64,000 nucleotides of DNA from Dietzia alimentaria 72 (GTDB lineage Bacteria; Actinomycetota; Actinomycetes; Mycobacteriales; Mycobacteriaceae), in assembly GCF_000226215.1 (NCBI RefSeq), contig NZ_AGFF01000003.1:124001-188000 (forward strand), read 5' to 3'. The notes under the pieces were generated by a model. That model saw nothing but the letters and a program-made list of their open reading frames with translations, was not told where the DNA came from and made no database searches. Positions 26,192 to 35,404 of this stretch are shown here, piece by piece (the first letter of the stretch is position 1; each line of letters begins with the position of its first letter). The position numbers were made by a program, and so were the translations under genes.

Positions 26192-26886
26192 TTGTCGTTC
26201 GCGGTCCCGTCCTCCGGCGCATCGTCGGAGGGCTGCGGGGCGGACCCGGCGGCGACACCCGGAGCGGCGCTCTCGGCGGCGGGAGTCCCGGCGACGTCCT
26301 GGTCCGCGGGGCCCTCCGGATCGGCCGAGTCGATGACCAGGTCCTCGCCGGTCTCGGCGTTGGCGGGCTGCGGCGCGGAGCCGGTACCCGGGCCCGCGCC
26401 CGAGACGGTGTCTGCGGCGGGCGTCGGCGTGGGGGCGGGCTTCGGTGCGGGGGTCGGGGTGGCGGGCGCGGGTGAATCAGGACCGCGCAGGAAGTAGGCG
26501 GTGGCGCCGGCTATCGCCGCTCCGCCGGCCAGTCCGGCGATCCACAACGGGGCGAAGCGGCGCGCGGGCTTGCGCTTCTCGGACGGCGAGGCGAGCGCCG
26601 AGGTCTTCTCACGCAGGGCGTCGGCGTGCATCCTGGCGTCCGACGCGAGATCGCCGAGGATCTCGCCCTGCTCCGCGCGACGCTCGCGCACCACCTGGAG
26701 CCCACGGCTGGCACCGAAGAGAGCCAGACCGACGGGACCGCGGGTCGCGGCGACAGCGGCCTCGCCGAGGAAACGGGGATCTTTGAGGTCGAATGCCTTC
26801 CGGGCGGCGGTGCGGGCCTGCTTCAGGTCCTTCTCCGCCTGCTTGACTGCCTTGCGCTCAGCGGCACGATCACTTCGTTTGCTCAT
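26188..26886 (-). CDS. Hypothetical membrane protein with Pro/Ala-rich tail
   Basis: 232 residues from ATG 26886. A basic, helical N-terminal 100 residues (KRSDRAAERKAVKQAEKDL) is followed by a single membrane helix (about residues 112-130, LWIAGLAGGAAIAGATAYFL). The rest is a low-complexity Pro/Thr/Ala/Asp tail. The start is fixed by the divergent ppiA gene; longer in-frame extensions would cover its promoter. The positive-inside rule suggests a cytoplasmic N-terminus and an extracellular tail. No family recognised. Confidence 0.6.
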   Translation of the reverse strand: MSKRSDRAAERKAVKQAEKDLKQARTAARKAFDLKDPRFLGEAAVAATRGPVGLALFGASRGLQVVRERRAEQGEILGDLASDARMHADALREKTSALASPSEKRKPARRFAPLWIAGLAGGAAIAGATAYFLRGPDSPAPATPTPAPKPAPTPTPAADTVSGAGPGTGSAPQPANAETGEDLVIDSADPEGPADQDVAGTPAAESAAPGVAAGSAPQPSDDAPEDGTANDK

Positions 26887-26966
26887 GGGTAGATGGTTGC
26901 ACAGCCCCCCGACACCGACCACCGTCTCACCGACATCGCCTGTCGCGGCGTGGCAGGATGGTCCCC

Positions 26967-27488
26967 GTGAGCATCGCAACGCAGAAGGCAACCATCCACA
27001 CCAACCGGGGCGACATCGTCGTCGAGCTGTTCGGCAACCACGCCCCGGAGACCGTCGGCAACTTCGTCGGTCTGTCTGACGGATCCAAGGAGTACTCCCA
27101 GCCCAACGCCAAGGGCGAGAAGACCGGACCGTTCTATGACGGCTCCATTTTCCACCGCGTGATCTCGGGCTTCATGGTCCAGGGCGGCGACCCCACGGGC
27201 ACCGGCCGCGGTGGCCCGGGCTACCAGTTCAAGGACGAGTTCCACCCCGAGCTGCAGTTCACCGAGCCCTACCTGCTGGCCATGGCCAACGCCGGGCCCG
27301 GCACCAACGGTTCGCAGTTCTTCATCACCGTGGGCCCGACCCCGCACCTGAACAACCGCCACACCATCTTCGGCAAGGTCGCCGACGAGGACTCGCGCAA
27401 GATCGTCGACGCCATCGCCACCACCCGCACGGGTGCGATGGACCGGCCGGCCGAGGACATCGTGATCGAGTCGATCGAGATCTCCTGA
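26967..27488 (+). CDS. ppiA: Cyclophilin-type peptidyl-prolyl cis-trans isomerase
   Basis: About 173 residues from GTG 26967, with AGGATG 7 nt upstream. The nearby ATG 26958 has no spaced ribosome-binding site. Cyclophilin core: HTNRGDIVVELF, FHRVISGFMVQGGDPTG with the catalytic Phe-His-Arg, and MANAGPGTNGSQFFIT. It lacks a signal peptide and acts in the cytoplasm on X-Pro bonds. It opens the conserved ppiA-crgA-pabA-pknB block known from mycobacteria. Confidence 0.95.
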   Translation: MSIATQKATIHTNRGDIVVELFGNHAPETVGNFVGLSDGSKEYSQPNAKGEKTGPFYDGSIFHRVISGFMVQGGDPTGTGRGGPGYQFKDEFHPELQFTEPYLLAMANAGPGTNGSQFFITVGPTPHLNNRHTIFGKVADEDSRKIVDAIATTRTGAMDRPAEDIVIESIEIS

Positions 27489-27511
27489 CGATCCCGCACC
27501 ATCGACGACCC

Positions 27512-27547
27512 GCGGCGCGGTACCCGGATCACCCGGGCCCGCGCCGC
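27512..27547 (+). terminator. Terminator-like stem-loop after ppiA
   Basis: GCGGCGCGG (27512-27520) pairs with CCGCGCCGC (27539-27547). An inner CCCGG/CCGGG stem makes an almost continuous hairpin. It begins 23 bp after the ppiA stop and lacks a T-tract, as is frequent in actinobacteria. Confidence 0.6.
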
Positions 27548-27597
27548 AGGTCTATCCCCACCGTCGACCATTCGAGCATCCTGACCGAGCGGGCACC

Positions 27598-28332
27598 ATG
27601 AGCATCCAGACCCACCGCGGCGGCGCCGTCGCCCGCTTCTTTCGCCTCCAGCCGGTCACGGCATGGCTCATCGCCGCCAACCTGGCCGTCTACGTGGCGA
27701 CCGTCGTGCAGGCCCGCAGCTTTCTCGACAACCGGGCGTCGGCGCTCTTCGAGTTCACGGCCCTCTACCCGCCGTTGGTCGCGTTCCGTGACGAGTGGTG
27801 GCGCCTGCTCACCTCAGCCTTCCAGCACTTCGGGCCCATGCACCTGCTGCTCAACATGTACATGTTGTGGCTGCTCGGGATAGGAATCGAGCGCAGCGTC
27901 GGCCACGCCCGATATCTGGCGATGTACCTGGTCTCCGCTCTCGGGGGCTCGGTGGCGGTGATGTTCTTCAGCCAGAACGCCCTGACGGCCGGGGCGTCCG
28001 GCGCGATCTTCGGCCTGATGGGGGCCTACGCGATCGTGGCCATGACCATGCGTGTGGACGTCAGGGGGATCGGCATCCTGCTCGTCCTCAACGTCGGCGT
28101 GAGCTTTATCGTCCCCGGAATCTCGCTGGCCGCACACCTGGGCGGGCTGGGCGTGGGCGCGTTGGCCGCGCTGGCCCTGGTGGTGCTGCCGCGCCGCCTA
28201 CCCGCGCGCACCGGCCGCACGGCCCGTGAGGTCACATCCTGGATCGGCTTCCTGCTGGTGGTCGTGCTGCTCGCAGCCGTGGCCTGGTACGTCGCCGACT
28301 CCATGACGCTGGACTCGATCCTGCGCAGCTGA
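27598..28332 (+). CDS. Rhomboid-family intramembrane serine protease
   Basis: 244 residues with six or seven membrane helices. The catalytic serine is in AGASGAIFGLMGAY and the partner histidine in SLAAHLGGLGVG. The conserved HFGPMHLLLNMYMLWLLG loop/helix is present. It cleaves single-pass membrane proteins within the bilayer. It lies just after ppiA and its terminator hairpin; substrates are unknown. Confidence 0.92.
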   Translation: MSIQTHRGGAVARFFRLQPVTAWLIAANLAVYVATVVQARSFLDNRASALFEFTALYPPLVAFRDEWWRLLTSAFQHFGPMHLLLNMYMLWLLGIGIERSVGHARYLAMYLVSALGGSVAVMFFSQNALTAGASGAIFGLMGAYAIVAMTMRVDVRGIGILLVLNVGVSFIVPGISLAAHLGGLGVGALAALALVVLPRRLPARTGRTAREVTSWIGFLLVVVLLAAVAWYVADSMTLDSILRS

Positions 28333-28372
28333 ACCGCCCGACCCTCAGGCCTCTAGACCCTCAGGCCCCTCA

Positions 28373-28840
28373 TCACGCGTCCGGGCCGCGCCCCCGGAAC
28401 CCCAGACCGGTGAGGGTCTCCACGACGTCGCGCGGGTCCGCCCCCAGGTCGCCCCGCGTAAACACGTCCAGCTGCTCGTGCCCGCGGTCGTCGACATACT
28501 CCACCCGCATCAGGTGCTGACGCATGCCCCACCGGGTCGCCCCCAGCGCACGCACCTCCACCATCTCCTCGCGCGGGACAAACACGACGCCACGGAGCTT
28601 CTTGATGGCCAGGAGCCCGTCCACCACCTCGAGCCGCGGTCGACGCAGCAACTGAGACACGCCGGCCACGACGAGTACGAGTGCCGCAGAGCCCGTCAGG
28701 AGCACAGCGAGCGGGTCCCGTCGGAGGAGTCCCGTGGCTACGAGTCCGAGTCCCAGTGCGATCTGGAGCGCTGGCCACAACGCTTCCGGGGACCATGACG
28801 CCGCCCTGTGCCCGGCTCGGTCAATAGCTTCACCGCTCAT
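28373..28840 (-). CDS. PH-domain membrane protein (Rv0010c-like)
   Basis: About 155 residues. Two hydrophobic segments near residues 20-57 are followed by a bacterial PH-like domain (VVDGLLAIKKLRGVVFVPREEMVEV and the LDVFTRGDL region). Position between ppiA and crgA matches the mycobacterial gene Rv0010c. ATG 28840 has AAGAGG 9 nt upstream; ATG 28849 is an alternative directly against it. The first DnaA-box sequence begins only 15 bp upstream of the start. Role unknown. Confidence 0.78.
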   Translation of the reverse strand: MSGEAIDRAGHRAASWSPEALWPALQIALGLGLVATGLLRRDPLAVLLTGSAALVLVVAGVSQLLRRPRLEVVDGLLAIKKLRGVVFVPREEMVEVRALGATRWGMRQHLMRVEYVDDRGHEQLDVFTRGDLGADPRDVVETLTGLGFRGRGPDA

Positions 28841-28855
28841 GCCGCCCATCCTCTC

Positions 28856-29146
28856 TTATCCACAGGCGTTATCCACACTGTGGATGAATAACACGCGTGG
28901 AGTTCGATTGCCGTTCGATTCCCCGCGGGCCCCACCTGCGGCGGAGGTCTTGTCGTCGTCAGCCTGACTCTATCCACAGTGTGGAGGAAGTTATCCACAG
29001 GGTGTGTGCCAGTGTGAGATGCGCGGTAACACCAGTCACATGACGCGTTTCGCTGTCGTGACCTGCACTGATGCGGTAGCGGTCCATAAATGCAGGTCAC
29101 CCCCCGTGCACTACGGGGGGTGACCTGTGGATAAAGCTGTGGATGA
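28856..29146. other. DnaA-box cluster: candidate replication origin or DnaA-binding locus
   Basis: Four perfect TTATCCACA boxes occur at 28856-28864 (+), 28869-28877 (+), 28991-28999 (+) and 29126-29134 (-). One-mismatch boxes occur at 28879-28887 (-), 28970-28978 (+) and 29138-29146 (-). Two pairs are arranged head to head as ATCCACA-C-TGTGGAT and TCCACA-G-TGTGGA palindromes. The gap between the PH-domain gene and crgA holds no coding sequence. In most actinobacteria oriC lies between dnaA and dnaN, which are not in this window. This may therefore be the true origin, a second binding cluster that titrates DnaA, or a DnaA-regulated promoter. Confidence 0.75.
29093..29127. repeat. Perfect 15-bp inverted repeat (strong hairpin)
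   Basis: The arm 29093-29107 (CAGGTCACCCCCCGT) is exactly complementary to 29113-29127, with loop GCACT. The right arm runs into a DnaA box at 29126. A third related segment, GTGACCTGCA at 29058-29067, can pair instead with TGCAGGTCAC at 29091-29100, so two mutually exclusive stems are possible. On the minus strand it lies 49 bp after crgA and could terminate its transcript, but no T-run follows. Confidence 0.8.
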
Positions 29147-29175
29147 GACCCGGGGGGCCTGGGGATTGAAGCTTT

Positions 29176-29442
29176 TCAGCGCCAACCCATGGTCATCAGC
29201 AGACCGATGACCGCCAGGCCGAAGCCGATCGCAAAGTTCTTCCAGGTGTCCATCGCCTCCATGAACGGAATCTGCTCACCGGCGATGTAGTAGACGACCA
29301 GGTAGAGCAAACCCAGGATCATCAGGCCCAACATGAGCACCAGATACCAGCGCGGCGTCGGGGCCCCCTTGACCTTGACGGGGGTGCGGCTAACGGCGGC
29401 GTCGGTGTACTCGGACTTCGACCGGACCTTGGACTTGGGCAT
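29176..29442 (-). CDS. crgA: Cell-division protein CrgA
   Basis: 88 residues from ATG 29442, with the diagnostic start MPKSKVRSK, a short basic cytoplasmic part and two membrane helices (about residues 33-54 and 68-86). CrgA is a small actinobacterial membrane protein that coordinates FtsZ-ring and septal peptidoglycan assembly and interacts with FtsI and FtsQ. Position next to pabA/trpG and pknB is conserved. The DUF881 gene found between crgA and trpG in M. tuberculosis is absent here. Confidence 0.93.
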   Translation of the reverse strand: MPKSKVRSKSEYTDAAVSRTPVKVKGAPTPRWYLVLMLGLMILGLLYLVVYYIAGEQIPFMEAMDTWKNFAIGFGLAVIGLLMTMGWR

Positions 29443-29532
29443 GGAGACCTCGAACTGCTGGGGGATGTCGGACGCCACTCTACCAAGCCCCACCCCGGGA
29501 GCTCATCTCCTTGACGGCAGTACGCTGCATCT

Positions 29533-30213
29533 ATGCGCATCCTCGTGGTCGACAACTACGACAGCTTCGTTTACAACCTCGTTCAATACCTGGGCCAGTT
29601 GGGCACCACGTGCGAGGTGTGGAGGAACGACGACGACAGGCTCGCCGGGCCGGAGCAGGACTATGACCCGGCTGTACTGGAGCGCGTGGTGAGCGACTTC
29701 GACGGCGTCCTGCTGAGCCCCGGGCCCGGCACGCCGGACCGGGCGGGGGCCACGATCCCGCTCATCGAGGTCTGTGCGCGCCTGGGCGTGCCGGTGCTGG
29801 GCGTCTGCCTGGGTCATCAGGCGATCGGCGAGGCGTTTGGTGCCACGGTCGACCGGGCCGCCGAACTGATGCACGGCAAGACCAGCGCGGTGACGCACGA
29901 CGACTCCGGGGTGCTGGCCGGGATCCCCAGCCCGTTCACCGCGACGCGCTACCACTCACTGACCGTGGTGCCGGAGACCCTGCCGGACGTGCTGGTGCCC
30001 ACCGCGTGGACCGGGTCGGGGCTGCTCATGGCGATGCGCCACCGCGATCTACCCGTGCAGGGCGTGCAGTTCCATCCCGAGTCGGTAATGAGCGACGGCG
30101 GTCACCGCATGCTCGCCAACTGGCTGGGGATGTGCGGTGAGCGACCCTCGGAGACGCTGGTGACCCGGTTGGAGACGGAGCTCGACCTGGCCCGCGGCGC
30201 GGCCCTGGCCTGA
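29533..30213 (+). CDS. pabA: Aminodeoxychorismate/anthranilate synthase glutamine amidotransferase subunit
   Basis: 226 residues of class I glutamine amidotransferase. VVDNYDSFVYNLVQYL at the N-terminus, SPGPGTP oxyanion loop, nucleophile cysteine in GVCLGHQAIGEAFG and the His-Glu pair in GVQFHPESV. It supplies ammonia from glutamine to PabB (folate) or TrpE (tryptophan). The same gene is called trpG in M. tuberculosis, but the site next to pknB and the absence of trpE favour a folate role. Confidence 0.9.
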   Translation: MRILVVDNYDSFVYNLVQYLGQLGTTCEVWRNDDDRLAGPEQDYDPAVLERVVSDFDGVLLSPGPGTPDRAGATIPLIEVCARLGVPVLGVCLGHQAIGEAFGATVDRAAELMHGKTSAVTHDDSGVLAGIPSPFTATRYHSLTVVPETLPDVLVPTAWTGSGLLMAMRHRDLPVQGVQFHPESVMSDGGHRMLANWLGMCGERPSETLVTRLETELDLARGAALA

Positions 30214-30269
30214 GCGGCCCGCGCTGACAAGGACGCGTCGACCAATCCGCGTCGACCGACCCGGGCCGA

Positions 30270-32312
30270 TCAGCCCGGCCCGGGAACCAGGCCGAAGCGG
30301 ATCACGCGCACCACTACCTGATCATTGATCCCTGCTTCACCCACGGGCGGCTGCTGCGAAAAGATCCTTCCCACGCGAGTGAGGTCGGGATCGTTCTGGG
30401 GCAACTCGACCAGTTGCCCTCGATCGCCCCGCCACCCCGCGCGCTCGAGTTTGTCAAAAGCCTGCTCGACCGTGTCGCCCACGAGGTTGGGCATGTTGAA
30501 GCGATTACCGGCGGAGACCCGCAGGGTGATGGTGGCGCCCTTGAGCTGGGTCTGCCCCGCCGCCGACGACTGGTCGATCACCTGTCCCTCCGGGGCCGTG
30601 TCGTCGACCCTGCGGGTGTCCACGCGGAAGCCCGCGCTCTCGAGGGTGGCGCGGGCCGGATCGACCGACTGGCCCACCACGTCCGGCACCTGGACCTGCT
30701 CGGGTCCGGAGCCCACCGTGAGTCTGACGGGCTGGTCGCTGGGCACGTTCGCACCTGGCGCGGGGTCGGTGTCCACGACCTTGCCCTGGTCCTCCGCGGT
30801 GGAGGGGCGGGCCTCGTCCTCGGGGACCACCTGGAAGCCGGCCTCCTCGAGCGCGATGCGGGCGTCTCCCGGGGACATGCCCATGACGTTGGGCACGGAC
30901 AGTATCGGCTTGCCCGTGGACACTGCCAGGGTGATCTCGGATCCCACGGGCAGGCGCTTACCGGCGATCGGGTCCGAGGAGATGACATGCCCCTCAGGGA
31001 TCATCAGGTCCGGCTGTGGAGCCTCGACTGGTTTCAGACCCAGAGCGGTGAGCTCCTCTACGACCTCGGCCGCCGGGCGCTGCGCGAGTTCGGGGACGGT
31101 GACCTCCTGGACCTGAGAGACGCCACCACTGTCGTCGGAGGTCGCCCAGATCGACACGGTGGCGATCATGGCCAACACCAGCAGGGCAGCGATCGCGATG
31201 GTCACCGCGCGGGGTCGCTTGCGGTGCGGATCGCGCCGTCGACCGTACTGCTCCGGCGTTCGGCCGTCGTCGGCGTTCGATGCCGCCGCACCGCCGGCGG
31301 CACCCGCTGCCGCCGCTACGGGGAAGGCGTGGGCCTCGGTCGGCGCGTCGGACGGAGGCAACCAGTTCGAATTGCCTGATCCGTACCCGGCGCCGGTGAA
31401 TCCGTGCGGGGCGTCGGGCCTGAGGTCGTCGTCGAGGTCATTGTCGGCGAGCACCAGGGGCGCCGCGGGCCGGCCCCCAGACAGGACCGTGAGCAGGTCG
31501 GTGCGCATGTCCCCGGCGGAGTCGTATCGATTCTCCGGATTCTTGGCCATGGACTGCATCACCACGGCATCGACGTATCGACTGACGTCGGGATTCACCG
31601 TAGACGGCGGCTGCGGGGACTCGCGTACGTGCTGGTAGGCCACGGCGACGGGCGATTCGCCAGTGAACGGGGGCTCCCCGGCCACCATCTCGTAGAGCAC
31701 GCAGCCCGCGGAGTAGAGGTCGGAGCGGGCGTCGACGGTTTCGCCGCGTGCCTGCTCGGGACTGAGGTACTGCGCGGTGCCCAGGACTGACGAGGTGTTG
31801 GTGAGCGTGGAGGAAGAATCGCTGACCGCGCGGGCGATGCCGAAGTCCATCACCTTCACCGCGCCGTCGCGGGAGATCATGATGTTGGCGGGCTTGACGT
31901 CCCGGTGGATGATCCCCTTCTTGTGTGAGAAGTCCAGCGCACCGCAGACGTCGGCCATGACGCCCAGGGCACGCTCGGGTTCCATGGGGCCGTCCATACG
32001 GACGATGTCACGCAGGGTGTCGCCCTCGACGACCTCCATGACGATGTAGGGCAGGGAGCCGGCGTCGGTGCGTTCCTCGCCCTGGTCGTAGATCGCCACG
32101 ATGGAGGGGTGGTTGAGCGAGGCGGAATTCTGGGCCTCGCGACGGAACCGCTGGTAGAACGTCTCGTCGCGGGCCAGCTCCGGGCGCATGATCTTCACCG
32201 CGACATCGCGTCCGAGGACGGTGTCACGGCCACGGCGGACCTCGGACATCCCGCCGAAGCCCAGGATGTCACCGATCTCGTATCGACCCGCGAGCAGCGA
32301 AGGTGTGGTCAT
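30270..32312 (-). CDS. pknB: Serine/threonine protein kinase PknB with four PASTA domains
   Basis: 680 residues. Kinase domain about 10-275: P-loop [11 protein letters not shown], Lys40, HRDVKPAN (136-143), DFG (156-158), and an activation loop with [19 protein letters not shown] disordered linker precedes a membrane helix at about 370-390. Four extracellular PASTA repeats fill residues 399-680 and bind muropeptides or lipid II. PknB senses wall status and phosphorylates growth, division and FHA proteins. It overlaps pknA by 4 bp. Confidence 0.97.
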   Translation of the reverse strand: MTTPSLLAGRYEIGDILGFGGMSEVRRGRDTVLGRDVAVKIMRPELARDETFYQRFRREAQNSASLNHPSIVAIYDQGEERTDAGSLPYIVMEVVEGDTLRDIVRMDGPMEPERALGVMADVCGALDFSHKKGIIHRDVKPANIMISRDGAVKVMDFGIARAVSDSSSTLTNTSSVLGTAQYLSPEQARGETVDARSDLYSAGCVLYEMVAGEPPFTGESPVAVAYQHVRESPQPPSTVNPDVSRYVDAVVMQSMAKNPENRYDSAGDMRTDLLTVLSGGRPAAPLVLADNDLDDDLRPDAPHGFTGAGYGSGNSNWLPPSDAPTEAHAFPVAAAAGAAGGAAASNADDGRTPEQYGRRRDPHRKRPRAVTIAIAALLVLAMIATVSIWATSDDSGGVSQVQEVTVPELAQRPAAEVVEELTALGLKPVEAPQPDLMIPEGHVISSDPIAGKRLPVGSEITLAVSTGKPILSVPNVMGMSPGDARIALEEAGFQVVPEDEARPSTAEDQGKVVDTDPAPGANVPSDQPVRLTVGSGPEQVQVPDVVGQSVDPARATLESAGFRVDTRRVDDTAPEGQVIDQSSAAGQTQLKGATITLRVSAGNRFNMPNLVGDTVEQAFDKLERAGWRGDRGQLVELPQNDPDLTRVGRIFSQQPPVGEAGINDQVVVRVIRFGLVPGPG

Positions 32313-33928
32313 CCGTCGTCACCTCCTCTGCCGATGCCCTCGAACATGCCGGCGGCGGCGCCGGGCCGTCCCTGCGCTCGACCTTGGCTTTGTTCTTGCC
32401 CCTGTCCCTGTCCTTGGGCGTTCGGTCCGTCGTCCTGGCCGGCCTGACCGTTGCCCGGCGCGGGAGCCAACGAACTGAACTCCGATGTCAGGGAGTCCAG
32501 CATGTCCTGCAGGTCGGTGGTCGGCGGCTGAGAGGGGGGCGTCGGCGGCGGTTGGGGCACCGGGGTGGGCGTGGGCTGTGGCTCGGGAGCCGGCGCGGGG
32601 GCCTGGGTGGTGGTCGTGGTGACCGGTGCGGGTGGCGTCGAACGCGGCGTGGTGGAGCCGCCGAACAATCCGCCGGGTCCAAAGACGCCGGCGTTGGACA
32701 GGGCGATCGCCCCGGCCACCGCGAGGGCGGCCACCAGTACGAACACCACGAGGAACCAGGCCCCGAGCCCGCCACCACCGCGCTGCGGCGGTCGTCGCGT
32801 CACCGGGGGCGCGGGGGGTCGTTGGACGGGCGCCTGCGCGGTCCGGGGTCGGCCCTGCTGTTGCCCGCGGGCGGTCTGCTGCCCGTAGGCCTGGTTGGCG
32901 GCGGCGGACTGGACACGGGTGTAGGCGCGTGTGGGTTCGGCCCGACCTGCGGCAGTCCCCATGGTCCCGGTGCCCTCGGGCAGGACCGTGGTGGGGCCGG
33001 TGGCCGAGGCACGGCCGGCGGCGAATCCGGCAGCGGCGCCGGCGGCACCGGCCGCGCCCGCCACCATGAACGCACTCGGCGGCCTGGGATCAAGGCCGGC
33101 GCGCACGTCGGCCACGGCGTCGGCAAAGGCCTCGCCGTCGGGGTACCGGCTGAGGGGATTTTTGGCCATGGCGTCGTCGAGCAGTCGGCGCACCGGGGCG
33201 GGAGTGGAGTCGGGCAGGGGCGGCGGGGTGTCGCGCACATGCATCATCGCGATGCTGACGGGCGAGTCGGCGACAAACGGTCGGCGACCGGCCACACACT
33301 CGTAGCCCACCACGCCGAGCGAGTACACGTCCCCGGCCGGAGTGGTGTCGTGGCCCATGGCCTGCTCGGGCGCGATGTACTGCGCGGTGCCCACCACCAT
33401 CCCGGTCTGGGTGATGGCGGAGGCGCCCATGGACTTGGCGATCCCGAAGTCGGTGAGCTTCACCTGCCCGGCGGGCGTGATGAGGATGTTGCCCGGCTTG
33501 ACGTCCCTGTGCACCAGGCCGATGGCGTGCGCGGCGTTGAGGGCGCGGCCGGTCTGTTCGAGCATGTCGAGGGTGTGCCGCATCGGCAGCGTGCCCTCGC
33601 GGGCCAGCACGTCGGACAGCGGCTCGCCCACCACCAGCTCCATGACCAGGTAGGACAGCGGGCTGCCGGAGGCGGGGTCGTCGATCTGGCCGTAGTCGTA
33701 GACCGATGCGATCCCGGGGTGGGAGATGCGTGCGGTGACCTTGGCCTCGGACCGGAACCGTTCGACGAACTCGGGGTCGGAGGAGAACTCGGCCTTGAGC
33801 ACCTTGACCGCCACGTGCCGGTCCAGGACGGCGTCGTCGGCCTCCCAGACCTGACCCATCCCGCCGGTGGCGATGAGGCGCAGCAGGCGGTAGCGGTCGG
33901 ACAGCAGTGCACCGGAGTTCAAACTCAC
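32309..33928 (-). CDS. pknA: Serine/threonine protein kinase PknA
   Basis: 539 residues. Kinase motifs at the N-terminus: [33 protein letters not shown] and [11 protein letters not shown] long Ala/Gly/Gln linker leads to one membrane helix ([21 protein letters not shown]) and an extracellular Pro/Thr- then Gln/Gly-rich tail without PASTA domains. PknA works with PknB on cell shape and division targets. ATGA overlaps link it to pbpA upstream and pknB downstream, so the kinase operon is fully coupled. Confidence 0.96.
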   Translation of the reverse strand: MSLNSGALLSDRYRLLRLIATGGMGQVWEADDAVLDRHVAVKVLKAEFSSDPEFVERFRSEAKVTARISHPGIASVYDYGQIDDPASGSPLSYLVMELVVGEPLSDVLAREGTLPMRHTLDMLEQTGRALNAAHAIGLVHRDVKPGNILITPAGQVKLTDFGIAKSMGASAITQTGMVVGTAQYIAPEQAMGHDTTPAGDVYSLGVVGYECVAGRRPFVADSPVSIAMMHVRDTPPPLPDSTPAPVRRLLDDAMAKNPLSRYPDGEAFADAVADVRAGLDPRPPSAFMVAGAAGAAGAAAGFAAGRASATGPTTVLPEGTGTMGTAAGRAEPTRAYTRVQSAAANQAYGQQTARGQQQGRPRTAQAPVQRPPAPPVTRRPPQRGGGGLGAWFLVVFVLVAALAVAGAIALSNAGVFGPGGLFGGSTTPRSTPPAPVTTTTTQAPAPAPEPQPTPTPVPQPPPTPPSQPPTTDLQDMLDSLTSEFSSLAPAPGNGQAGQDDGPNAQGQGQGQEQSQGRAQGRPGAAAGMFEGIGRGGDDG

Positions 33929-35397
33929 TGCCCACCCCCCAGGAGCGCGCCCAGGACCTCGCGGCCGATGGGCCCGGCGTAGGTGGCGCCCACGGTGTCG
34001 CGGGTGATACCCGGGCCGGACTCGATGGCCACGGCCACCGCCACGTCTTGGCCGGGGACGAACGCGATGTACCAGGTGTAGGGGATCGAGTCGGAGGAGT
34101 CGACGCCGTGTTCGGCGGTGCCGGTCTTGGAGGCGATCGTCACCCCGGCCAGGCCGCCGCCGGCGTGGGCCTCGGCGCCCACCATCAGTTCGGTGAGCGT
34201 GCCCGCCTGCTCATCGGTGAGAGCACGGCCGGCGTCCCGGGGGTTGAAGCCCTCGACGACCGAGAGGTCGGGCGCCGTCAGAGTCTTGATCAGCTGCGGC
34301 TCCATGCGGACGCCCCCGTTGGAGACGGTCGCGGCCACCATGGCGTTCTGCAGCGTGGTCATCCGGACATCGCTCTGACCGATCGAGCTCATGGCCAGTT
34401 GGGCGGTGTCGTCCATCTCACCGAGACCTGAGGGCGCGACCGGGACGCCGAAGTCCTTCGGCGCCGAACCGTCCACGCCGAAGCGCTCGGCCATCTCGGT
34501 GAACGCCTCGGCCCCGATGTCCTGGCTCATCTCGACGAACGGGACGTTGCAGGACAGTTCGAACGCGGTGCGCAGGGTGACGGTGCCGCCGCCGCACGTC
34601 TGGCCGGCGTAGTTCTGCAGGTAGGTCGAGGTGCCCGGCAGGAGGGTGCGGTCGGCGCCGTTGACGGGGGTGTCCGGTCCCATGCCCTGCTCGAGAGCAG
34701 CGGCGGTGGTGATGACCTTCATCGTGGAGCCGGGGGGCAGGGCCTGCTGCGTCGCGTGGTTGAGCAATGGTCGGTCGGGGCTCTGCTCGATGCGGGCCAT
34801 CTCCTGGGTACGGGCGTCCGGGTTCTGGCTGGACAGCTGGTTGGGGTCGAAGGACGGGCTGGAGGCAAGCGTCAGCACCTCGCCGGTCGACGGCCGGACG
34901 GCGGCCACGGAGCCGACGAACGGGCCCTGGCCGGCGCCGCGCTGGAGTGCGGCGTAGGCGGCCTGCTGACCCACCGGATCGAGAGTCAGCTCCACCGAGC
35001 CACCCTGCGGGGTGCGGCCCGAGATGAGACCGGTGATGCGCTGGGAGAGCAGGCGGGAGTCGGAGCCGTTGAGGAACGCGTCCTGCGACTGCTCCACGCC
35101 GGCGGTGGCGAACTGAAGCGAGTAATAGCCGACGGTGGGCCCGAACATGGCCGGGTCGGTGGGGTAGGTGCGTTCGAACTCGTAGCGGCCGTCCGAGGGG
35201 AGCGACATGGCCAGCACGCGCCCGCCGGCGGTGATCTGGCCGCGCTGGCGCGAGTACTCGTCGAGCAGCATGCGGGTGTTGCGGGGGTCGGCGCGCAGCT
35301 CGTCGGCGCGGAAGACCTGCACCCAGGTGAGCTGGAGCAGTAGTGCGACCACCATGACCATGGCGGCCACGGCGACTCTGCGGATGGCGGCGTTCAT
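33925..35397 (-). CDS. pbpA: Penicillin-binding protein PbpA (class B transpeptidase)
   Basis: 490 residues. A signal-anchor helix (about 8-27), a dimerisation domain, then the transpeptidase domain with the three motifs PGSTMK (nucleophile Ser224), SCN and KTG. It crosslinks peptidoglycan in elongation or septation with the SEDS protein encoded 7 bp upstream. The length and gene order match mycobacterial PbpA. Confidence 0.96.
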   Translation of the reverse strand: MNAAIRRVAVAAMVMVVALLLQLTWVQVFRADELRADPRNTRMLLDEYSRQRGQITAGGRVLAMSLPSDGRYEFERTYPTDPAMFGPTVGYYSLQFATAGVEQSQDAFLNGSDSRLLSQRITGLISGRTPQGGSVELTLDPVGQQAAYAALQRGAGQGPFVGSVAAVRPSTGEVLTLASSPSFDPNQLSSQNPDARTQEMARIEQSPDRPLLNHATQQALPPGSTMKVITTAAALEQGMGPDTPVNGADRTLLPGTSTYLQNYAGQTCGGGTVTLRTAFELSCNVPFVEMSQDIGAEAFTEMAERFGVDGSAPKDFGVPVAPSGLGEMDDTAQLAMSSIGQSDVRMTTLQNAMVAATVSNGGVRMEPQLIKTLTAPDLSVVEGFNPRDAGRALTDEQAGTLTELMVGAEAHAGGGLAGVTIASKTGTAEHGVDSSDSIPYTWYIAFVPGQDVAVAVAIESGPGITRDTVGATYAGPIGREVLGALLGGGQ

Positions 35398-35404
35398 GCG
35401 GGGC

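Noticed and set aside
30261-30278. CCGGGC/GCCCGG hairpin between pabA and pknB
   Set aside because: Six-base stem overlapping the pknB stop; possible bidirectional terminator but not stronger than chance in this GC content.
32303-33982. Long plus-strand open frame of 559 codons
   Set aside because: It mirrors pknA on the opposite strand; its Gly/Arg/His-rich composition is that of a shadow frame.
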